This document shows positions 1 through 5,812 of a stretch of DNA of 9,060 nt, piece by piece (positions within the stretch are counted from its first letter, which is position 1; every line of letters starts with the position of its first letter). The DNA is taken from assembly GCA_905477565.1 (NCBI GenBank), contig CAJQGO010000048.1, forward strand, positions 1 to 9,060. Direction: 5' to 3'. This DNA comes from an uncultured Planctomycetota bacterium. Lineage in GTDB: Bacteria; Planctomycetota; Planctomycetia; Pirellulales; UBA1268. A model generated the notes under the pieces. It was not told where the DNA came from, did not search any database, and worked only from the letters and a program-made list of their open reading frames with translations. The translations under genes were made by a program, and so were the position numbers.

Positions 1-600
1 GTAAGTGGTCATGGAGTGCCCTCGTCTTTGCTTTCAGTGACGGTTGGAAGATTCCTGACACCAAAGGCATCCGACAGTTCTGTTTTGGTGCGGCTTCGTG
101 AAGATGGATCAACAGAGGTTGTTTCACCAGTAGAGGTTGCCACCGAGCTCAACAAGCAATTTCAATCACAAGACTTTTCTGAGCTCTATTTTACCTTTAT
201 TTACTGCGTCGTGAATTCTAAAACAGGAGAGATGCGGTATACAGCCAGTGGGCATCCGCCATTGCTTCGCATCACAACTGCAGGTGAGGCTACGTTTGAG
301 ACACTCCATAGTCTTCCAGTTGGTTTTTTTCCCGAGGCTGAATATGAGGAAAATACAATCCAACTCGAAAAAGGAGACCGAGTGTATCTCTACTCTGACG
401 GAGTTACGGAGGCAATGGATAAGGACCTCGAGCAGTTCGGAGACGCGTCATTAAAGGAAGTCATTGGACTGAATCGCTCTCGTGATCTTAATGCTGGCGT
501 GGGAGAACTTCTGGAGAGTATTCAAGCCTGGTGTGAGCCAAAAGGCCCGTTAGACGATGTCTCGATTCTTGGCTTTGAATGGCGAGGGCCGTCCTCATAA
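1..600 (+). CDS. SpoIIE/PP2C-type serine phosphatase, C-terminal part (5' end outside window)
   Basis: The reading frame is open from the first base, so the gene starts upstream of the window; 199 residues and the TAA stop are visible. The visible part begins inside the metal-binding motif (VSGHGVPS, normally preceded by Asp). It continues with ASGHPPLL, YLYSDGVTEAMD (Asp codon at 397-399) and the closing PLDDVS (Asp codons 553-558). These are the hallmarks of SpoIIE/RsbU-like PP2C phosphatases, which remove phosphate from serine or threonine of partner proteins such as anti-anti-sigma factors using Mn/Mg ions. The visible metal-ligand aspartates are intact, so it looks active. In this family the N-terminus often carries a receiver, PAS or HAMP domain, but that part is not in view. 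It converges on cheR and overlaps its last 6 bases. The family call is firm; the target and any link to the Che system are inference. Confidence 0.88.
   Translation, partial: VSGHGVPSSLLSVTVGRFLTPKASDSSVLVRLREDGSTEVVSPVEVATELNKQFQSQDFSELYFTFIYCVVNSKTGEMRYTASGHPPLLRITTAGEATFETLHSLPVGFFPEAEYEENTIQLEKGDRVYLYSDGVTEAMDKDLEQFGDASLKEVIGLNRSRDLNAGVGELLESIQAWCEPKGPLDDVSILGFEWRGPSS
595..600. other. Tail-to-tail stop codon overlap (phosphatase / cheR)
   Basis: The plus-strand TAA (598-600) and the minus-strand TGA (595-597) lie side by side, so the two convergent genes share 6 bases. There is no room between them for a dedicated terminator. Transcripts of each gene must run into the other as antisense or end inside its coding region. 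Confidence 0.9.
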
Positions 601-1419
601 AGGCTCAGGCCTGTAATAACTACACCCATTGCCTGCGAGTCGTTCGTAGCCGGTATTCAAGCCAAGCATGGTCTCTGCACCACCAAGAAACAGTGCGCCA
701 TCTGGGCGGACAGCACGAGACATTCTTTCGAGTACCTCGCCTCGGGTCTTGGTGTCAAAATACAGCAGGACATTCCGCAGGAAAACAATGTCATAGGGCA
801 TCATGACTGGCCATGCATCAGTGAGGTTTAGCTGGCGGAATTCCACAAACTGCCGGCATGACTGAGTAATGCTCCAGTTACTTTGGAATGGATGAAAATA
901 TTTAGTGAGAAGCGGCTGTGGGAGACCACGAACGATTTCGAGTTCACTGTACACGCCTTCTCGGCCCCGATCCAAAACGACATTGGAGATATCAGTAGCA
1001 ACAATACGAACCTTCCATGAGGCAAGAAGATCGCGAAAATTCTCATTCAATAGTATCGCAATGCTATATGGTTCCTGTCCTGTTGAGCATGCCGCAGACC
1101 AGATCGTGAGTCGTTTCGTAGCAGATCGTTTCTTTACGAAATCAGGGATGATGCTTTTTAAGGTTTCAAAAGGGGTTTTGTCTCTAAAAAAACTTGTTTC
1201 ATGTGTCATCATGGCGTTCAGGACATCATTCTCAAGTGAACTGCCACTGGCTGTCTGAATGCGATCAATGAGAGTGTCGAGGCTCGGAAGTTTTCGTTGC
1301 CTGACAATCGGTAAGAGGCGGGCAACTACGAGGTACTGCTTGCTTTCATCGATAATGACCCCAGTTTTTTTCTTGAGCAGCCCACGGAGGTAAGAGAACT
1401 GCGGAGGGCTTACCTGCAT
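595..1419 (-). CDS. cheR: Chemotaxis protein methyltransferase CheR
   Basis: A 274-residue protein, the usual length for CheR. CheR transfers methyl groups from S-adenosylmethionine to glutamates of the cytoplasmic domain of chemoreceptors, the methylating half of adaptation. Residues 1 to about 65 form the N-terminal helical CheR domain (KKKTGVIIDESKQYL). The Rossmann methyltransferase follows, with THETSFFRD near 72-80, the SAM-binding loop AACSTGQEPYS near 109-119, the ATD acidic motif at 141-143, and the CheR signature RNVLLYF at 215-221. GALFLGGAET near 241-250 closes the fold. All expected motifs are present, so it should be active. The start is an ATG 48 bases after the cheB stop, with no strong ribosome binding site, so it is probably expressed from the upstream transcript. 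It has no TPR or other extra domain. The last 6 bases overlap the convergent phosphatase gene. Confidence 0.96.
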   Translation of the reverse strand: MQVSPPQFSYLRGLLKKKTGVIIDESKQYLVVARLLPIVRQRKLPSLDTLIDRIQTASGSSLENDVLNAMMTHETSFFRDKTPFETLKSIIPDFVKKRSATKRLTIWSAACSTGQEPYSIAILLNENFRDLLASWKVRIVATDISNVVLDRGREGVYSELEIVRGLPQPLLTKYFHPFQSNWSITQSCRQFVEFRQLNLTDAWPVMMPYDIVFLRNVLLYFDTKTRGEVLERMSRAVRPDGALFLGGAETMLGLNTGYERLAGNGCSYYRPEPL

Positions 1420-1467
1420 GTGTAAATGCTCATCTAATAATTCAGGAAATGAAGAAACTGGAAAAGA

Positions 1468-2994
1468 CTACTGCTGTTGTCGACGGATACGCATCGCAAT
1501 ATCTGGTCCAATACGATCGAGAGAAAGCACCGCGTCGGCAAGGCCTGCTCGAACAACATGACCAGGCATGCCCCATACAACACTACTTGGTTCGTCCTGC
1601 GCAATGACGACACCACCCTCCGATGAAATAATTTTGCATCCCTGAAGGCCATCATTCCCCATGCCGGTAAGCACAAGGGCCAGCGTGTCTGAATGAAATA
1701 TTTTGGCAGCGGAGCGAAAAAGTACATCAGCGGATGGTCGGCATGAATTCTCAGGCGGCCCGTCATGGAGAGCAAGCTTGGCCTCTTTGCCATGTTTTTG
1801 AATTTCGAGGTGCGAGCCTCCAGGAGCTAGGTAGATGTGTTCCTGTTTAAGGGCTTGCCCATTACTAGCTTCACTCACTCTATGCTTGCACATTTTGGAT
1901 AGTCGTTCAGCAAGATGTCCGGTGAATTCCTTGGGCATATGCTGCACAACCACAATAGGTGGAGCATCTGCAACAGTTAGATGTGGAAGAATGTCTGCTA
2001 AAGCGCTCGGTCCGCCTGTTGATACGCCAATAACAATCACGGAAATATTCTGTGATTTTTTGTTACTAGGTGATGGGGTCGTCGATTTTTTGGAGGCCGT
2101 GTTGGTGTCACTGCGCCTATTTTTTCCAGGAGGGCGATAGACTGCCCTGAGTTTTGGGACTAATTCAGACTCAATTCTCGCCACGATACTATCTTTATCT
2201 GTAGCGGTTGGTTTTGCGACGTAATCATTTGCACCAGCAACCAGTGCTTCCAAGGTTGCCTTCGCTCCTCGCTCGGTAAGGCTTGAAAACATTACAACGG
2301 GTAGTCGAAGATATTTTTTTCGAATATGGCGAAGAGTCTCAATGCCATCCATGACAGGCATCTCAATATCAAGAAGGACAATATCGACTTCTTCTTTCTC
2401 CAAGAAATTTAGTGCCTTCTGACCATCAGCAGCAGTCCCGATAACTTTGATGCCAGGGATTTCGCGAAGTGTCTTGGAAAGTATTCCTCGTATTGCTGCG
2501 GAGTCATCAACTAAGAGAAGCCGGATATGTTTTTTTTCTAAATCAGTCTTCACATATTGATTCGTTTGTGAATCAAGTGACAGAGGATGCCGAGGCTTTG
2601 GCTGTGGCTCACTCTTTTTATTTTTCTCTTGAGTCAGGCCAAGGGTATCCAGTCGTGCTATAAGTTCACTTGGCGTGAACGGCTTGGCAATGAAGTCCGT
2701 CGCACCGAGTCGCATCGCTGCTTCGATGCTTGCTTTCGTTGAATCAGTGGAAATCATCACAACAGGAAGATTTTTATACTGTTGGCTCCGACGAATTCGA
2801 CCAAGCAACTCAAACCCATCCATTTCAGGCATGTGACGGTTGAGCGTTATGAGTGCAGGCTGAGGCATGTGCGAAAGCCTGTCGAGCGCCTCGACCCCAT
2901 TTTGAGCTTCAATGCATTGAAACTGTAAACCGTTTAGTACTTTGGTAAGAATACTTCGTACTGGTTTTGAGTCGTCAATTACAAGTGCGTGCAC
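1468..2994 (-). CDS. cheB: CheB methylesterase with an extra N-terminal pseudo-receiver (REC-REC-CheB)
   Basis: A 508-residue protein, about 150 longer than a normal CheB of roughly 350. Residues 1-120 are a CheY-like receiver (DD at 7-8, Ser82, Lys104), but the phospho-acceptor position reads LNRHMPEMDG, with Asn52 (codon AAC, 2839-2841) instead of Asp. A charged, proline-containing linker (121-155) follows. A canonical receiver spans 156-285, with Asp163/Asp164, acceptor Asp209 in LLDIEMPVMDG, and Lys261. A Ser/Thr/Lys-rich linker (290-316) precedes the methylesterase/deamidase domain (317-506), with the triad Ser325 (GVSTGGP), His352 (QHMP) and Asp448 (GMGNDG). CheB removes receptor methyl groups and is activated when CheA phosphorylates its own receiver; here that is the second one. 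The start is GTG at 2994 with AGGA eight bases before it. A GTG at codon 148 could in principle start a shorter CheB, but no ribosome binding site precedes it. The function of the first receiver is unknown. Confidence 0.95.
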   Translation of the reverse strand: MHALVIDDSKPVRSILTKVLNGLQFQCIEAQNGVEALDRLSHMPQPALITLNRHMPEMDGFELLGRIRRSQQYKNLPVVMISTDSTKASIEAAMRLGATDFIAKPFTPSELIARLDTLGLTQEKNKKSEPQPKPRHPLSLDSQTNQYVKTDLEKKHIRLLLVDDSAAIRGILSKTLREIPGIKVIGTAADGQKALNFLEKEEVDIVLLDIEMPVMDGIETLRHIRKKYLRLPVVMFSSLTERGAKATLEALVAGANDYVAKPTATDKDSIVARIESELVPKLRAVYRPPGKNRRSDTNTASKKSTTPSPSNKKSQNISVIVIGVSTGGPSALADILPHLTVADAPPIVVVQHMPKEFTGHLAERLSKMCKHRVSEASNGQALKQEHIYLAPGGSHLEIQKHGKEAKLALHDGPPENSCRPSADVLFRSAAKIFHSDTLALVLTGMGNDGLQGCKIISSEGGVVIAQDEPSSVVWGMPGHVVRAGLADAVLSLDRIGPDIAMRIRRQQQ

Positions 2995-2995
2995 G

Positions 2996-3004
2996 GTTTC
3001 AATC
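2996..3004 (-). promoter_or_regulatory. Ribosome binding site supporting the GTG start of cheB
   Basis: Read on the minus strand, the sequence before GTG is TAGGATTGAAACC, giving AGGA followed by eight bases and then the start codon. This supports GTG at 2994 as the real start. It places the translated region directly at the Asp-Asp motif (residues 7-8) of the first receiver, as expected for an intact receiver N-terminus. Confidence 0.5.
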
Positions 3005-3117
3005 CTAGCGTGTCTGCTAGAGCAATAAATAAGCTTTTAAGCCAATCTAGAGTTCAGTGTTGTGGCGTCATTCGCATTGCTTAATCTCGATCAGTCTAGC
3101 AGCCATTCTCTAGATTG
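3005..3117. repeat. CTAG-rich gap with two interlocked inverted repeats
   Basis: The 125-base gap between the receptor stop and the cheB start holds five CTAG tetramers (3005, 3017, 3047, 3096, 3110). Two perfect inverted repeats are visible: CTGCTAGA 3014-3021 with TCTAGCAG 3095-3102, and CAATCTAGAG 3043-3052 with CTCTAGATTG 3108-3117. Their arms alternate, so both stems could form together only as a pseudoknot. A smaller pair, CTAGC 3005-3009 and GCTAG 3016-3020, lies next to the cheB start. No U-tract follows, so it does not look like an intrinsic terminator. It may be a regulatory or promoter region for cheB-cheR; no convincing -35/-10 pair was found. Confidence 0.5.
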
Positions 3118-3119
3118 TC

Positions 3120-5291
3120 CTATCGCCTATATTCATCAACCAATCGTTGTAGCCCTTGAGCCATGTGTGAAAGTTCTTGTGCAGAGTGCTGAGTGTTGTT
3201 TGCTCCCTCAGCAGTATTTTGTGCAGCATGCGCTACCTGAACAATATTCTGTGCGATCTCAGTAGAGCCGGTTGTTGCCTCGGTAATATTCCGACTGATT
3301 TCACTCGTCGTTGCTGACTGCTCTTCGACAGCAGTAGCAATTTTCGTTTGGAGAAGATCAATCTTTTCAATGACTGATGCGATTTCACTAATGGCTGTCA
3401 CAGCTTTTTCAGTATCAGATTGCATGGCCTCAATTTTTGTTCCGATGTCTTCTGTTGCCTTTGCTGTTTCCCGAGCGAGTTCTTTGACCTCATTAGCGAC
3501 AACAGCAAATCCTTTTCCCATATCACCTGCACGAGCAGCCTCGATTGTTGCGTTAAGCGCAAGCAGATTCGTCTGTTCGGCAATGGTAGTAATGACTTTT
3601 ATAACTTGACCGATTTCGCTACTTGACTGTCCAAGTTCATCCATTGTTGAGGATGTCTTCTGAGCCATATCGACAGACTGTCGAGCAACTGCGGCAGCAT
3701 CCTGCGCACTGCGAGCAATTTCATCAATATTCGAAACTAGGTTTTCAACAGATGATGAGACAAGTTTGGTATTACCACTGACTTGCTCAGCGGCTGAAGA
3801 AACGAGGTTTGCCTGAGCAGTTGTTTCCTCAGCAGTCGCACTCATCTGTTGGCTCACACTCGTTAACTCTTCAGAAGAGCCCGCTAGTGCATTCGTATTA
3901 TCTATGATGCCACTCACCAAGGATGCTTGACGACGGGCTTCCCTGGAAAACCTGCGCGAAATGCTCACCGAAACAAACAGAACGCCAATGGTGCTGAGAA
4001 TAAAGATCGATATGGCAAAATTAAATAAGCCTCGTACTGGTTGCAGAATCTCAGCCTTATCAATTTCCGAGATAAGAGCCCAGGTTACATTTTTATCTCC
4101 GCCTCGAGAATCCTGGTGGACAGTTACAGGTTGCCAGGACGAGTAGACGTCGGCACCGCGGTAATCCTTTATTTCTGCGGCACCAGATTCACCGTCATCT
4201 AAAGCGGAGCGAACAGCATCAGTGTCTACTCGCACCTTTGGGTTCACAATAGTTGATTCAACACCAAGATCTTCCGGGAAGCGTGATTGGCTTCTGAAAA
4301 GTCCATCACTAGCAATCGCATATGTCTCACCAGTTTTTCCCATTCCTGTTGTCTCACTGATGATTGACGTGATCTTTTCAACAGGGAGCTGAAAGATGAC
4401 AGCCCCCTTCAGTTCTCGGCCGTTATAAATTGGTGCAGCAATAAAGCTGGCTGGTGCTTCGTAAGATGGCAAATAGTTTTCAAAGTCTGCGAAGGAGACA
4501 GTGTCACGACGCCCACCACTTACAGATTCCTGAAAAGATCTTGCAAAATTTGTGCCTGCGAAAGACCCAGTCTTCAGAGAAGTGCAAAAATCTAACTCTT
4601 TAAATACAGAATAGACAATTATTCCGTCAGTATCGACAAGGAAAAAGTCATAAATCCCGAGTCTTTTCAAGAAATTTCGAAAGATAGGATGATATAAGGA
4701 ATGAGCTGCTGTGTACGAAGATTCATCATCTGCAGCATTTAATAATTCTTTCGAACCGAGAGGATTTTCATTCTTCCGGATATATAGATACTGGAGATAC
4801 GCTGATGAATCCGATAGATTCTCAAGGAAACTCGCAGTCGGTGGCTCGTTTTCGGTTTGTCTCATGTATTCGTTAGAGAATTCACCTGTGTAGTACGTCG
4901 AGAGACTTTTCCGAGCATCTTGGATTGATGATTCCGTAAGATTGTCATCACTCTCGATTTTTTGAAAGCCAGTCGTGAAGGCTTCAAGTGCTTCGAGAGT
5001 CATTCTGTTTTCAGCAGTAATTTTGAGCTGTTCTTCCATGGAAGAGAAGTAACTATCAACAGCTTTTGCGGTGATTGTATTGACTGTTTGTAATTTCCGT
5101 AGTGATTGGGCCTCAATAGCTTTTGCTGCTGACGAATAGGTTGCATATCCCATGAAGGCTAGAGGCAACATAGAAACGGCAAGGAGTGACCAAAGCAGAC
5201 GATCTTTGGAAAATCCAAAAATCCTTGACCTCAAGGTGGATGTGTCAGTGTGAGAACGGTCACGGGTAGCGTGTAAATCAGAATTCGTCAT
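3120..5291 (-). CDS. Methyl-accepting chemotaxis protein with periplasmic Cache-like sensor, no HAMP
   Basis: A 723-residue transmembrane chemoreceptor. A short cytoplasmic N-terminus is followed by membrane segment 1 (about 33-52). A large extracytoplasmic sensor of about 365 residues (55-418) follows, with Cache-like signatures ([19 protein letters not shown] near 214-232; [15 protein letters not shown] near 316-330). Membrane segment 2 lies at about 421-444. The rest is the cytoplasmic helical signalling domain with the conserved hairpin tip [18 protein letters not shown] (572-589, about 3524-3578). Likely methylation sites fit the consensus at Glu656-Glu657 ([10 protein letters not shown]) and Glu488-Glu489 (SATAEETTA). 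No HAMP domain is recognisable between segment 2 and the signalling helices: [11 protein letters not shown] runs almost directly into coiled coil. It ends in LVDEYRR, without an NWETF-like tether for CheR/CheB. The ligand cannot be told from sequence. It lies 41 bases after cheW, so co-transcription is likely; no clear ribosome binding site precedes the ATG. Confidence 0.95.
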   Translation of the reverse strand: MTNSDLHATRDRSHTDTSTLRSRIFGFSKDRLLWSLLAVSMLPLAFMGYATYSSAAKAIEAQSLRKLQTVNTITAKAVDSYFSSMEEQLKITAENRMTLEALEAFTTGFQKIESDDNLTESSIQDARKSLSTYYTGEFSNEYMRQTENEPPTASFLENLSDSSAYLQYLYIRKNENPLGSKELLNAADDESSYTAAHSLYHPIFRNFLKRLGIYDFFLVDTDGIIVYSVFKELDFCTSLKTGSFAGTNFARSFQESVSGGRRDTVSFADFENYLPSYEAPASFIAAPIYNGRELKGAVIFQLPVEKITSIISETTGMGKTGETYAIASDGLFRSQSRFPEDLGVESTIVNPKVRVDTDAVRSALDDGESGAAEIKDYRGADVYSSWQPVTVHQDSRGGDKNVTWALISEIDKAEILQPVRGLFNFAISIFILSTIGVLFVSVSISRRFSREARRQASLVSGIIDNTNALAGSSEELTSVSQQMSATAEETTAQANLVSSAAEQVSGNTKLVSSSVENLVSNIDEIARSAQDAAAVARQSVDMAQKTSSTMDELGQSSSEIGQVIKVITTIAEQTNLLALNATIEAARAGDMGKGFAVVANEVKELARETAKATEDIGTKIEAMQSDTEKAVTAISEIASVIEKIDLLQTKIATAVEEQSATTSEISRNITEATTGSTEIAQNIVQVAHAAQNTAEGANNTQHSAQELSHMAQGLQRLVDEYRR

Positions 5292-5332
5292 GGTAGTACC
5301 GGTAAATAGGTAAGGAAGTTAGTGGTTTGTGT

Positions 5333-5812
5333 TTAGCCAACAGACAGTGATTCGGTTCGAATATCCAGGAGATTTTTAAGTATTTTCTCTGGTGACAAAA
5401 AGTGGATTAATTGGTCACTATCAGGCAGCACACCTGTGAGAACGCTCGAAGAGTTATTGGTGGGCGGTGAAACCTGATGGGGGGCATAAGTCTTCACATC
5501 GAGAAGTTTATCTACCAAAAAGCAGTACCATTCGTTGCTAATATCAACAATGAGACTGATGTGCTTGATAGTGTGTGGGGCAGGGGGAAACTCTAAGAAA
5601 ATTCGAAGATCAATAGCTGGGACGATTCGACCTCTAAGGTTGAGTAATCCAGAGATAGCGGGTGACGCCAAAGGGACGTTGTTGATAACACCCCTTTGTA
5701 AAACTTCAGTTACGCAATCAGCCTCAACTGCAAAACATGTATTTTCAATAAGAAATGTACAACAGCGTTTCTGATCTGTACCGTCTTCCGACGTATTCAT
5801 TATGGAATTCAT
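5333..5812 (-). CDS. cheW: Chemotaxis coupling protein CheW
   Basis: A single CheW domain of 159 residues, the normal size for the adaptor that links chemoreceptor tips to CheA. Typical features are the opening strand CCTFLIENTCFAVEADCVTEVLQ, the central ISGLLNLRGRIVPAIDLR (the conserved N-L-R-G motif) and WYCFLVDKLLDV in the second subdomain. I chose the ATG at 5812 because it overlaps the cheA stop as ATGA and has AGAGGAG about 11 bases upstream. A GTG at 5836, adding eight residues, is the alternative, and an ATG at 5800 is also in frame. Its overlap with cheA and its position before the receptor indicate one operon and stoichiometric expression of the array core. Confidence 0.93.
   Translation of the reverse strand: MNSIMNTSEDGTDQKRCCTFLIENTCFAVEADCVTEVLQRGVINNVPLASPAISGLLNLRGRIVPAIDLRIFLEFPPAPHTIKHISLIVDISNEWYCFLVDKLLDVKTYAPHQVSPPTNNSSSVLTGVLPDSDQLIHFLSPEKILKNLLDIRTESLSVG
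5809..5812 (-). other. ATGA overlap coupling cheA stop and cheW start
   Basis: On the minus strand the bases read ATGA: ATG starts cheW and the embedded TGA stops cheA. AGGAG lies within the end of cheA, about 11 bases before the ATG. This arrangement usually means translational coupling by terminating ribosomes, and it decides the cheW start. Confidence 0.75.

Noticed and set aside
905..1258. A 117-codon plus-strand frame
   Set aside because: It is antisense to cheR, which has strong family motifs; it shows no protein-like features of its own.
1434..1793. A 119-codon minus-strand frame
   Set aside because: It is an alternative frame within the cheB methylesterase domain, whose catalytic residues are encoded in the main frame.
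2557..2576. Perfect 7-base inverted repeat with a 6-base loop inside the cheB linker, next to an in-frame GTG at codon 148
   Set aside because: Several repeats of this size are expected by chance in 9 kb, and there is no ribosome binding site that would make the GTG an internal start.
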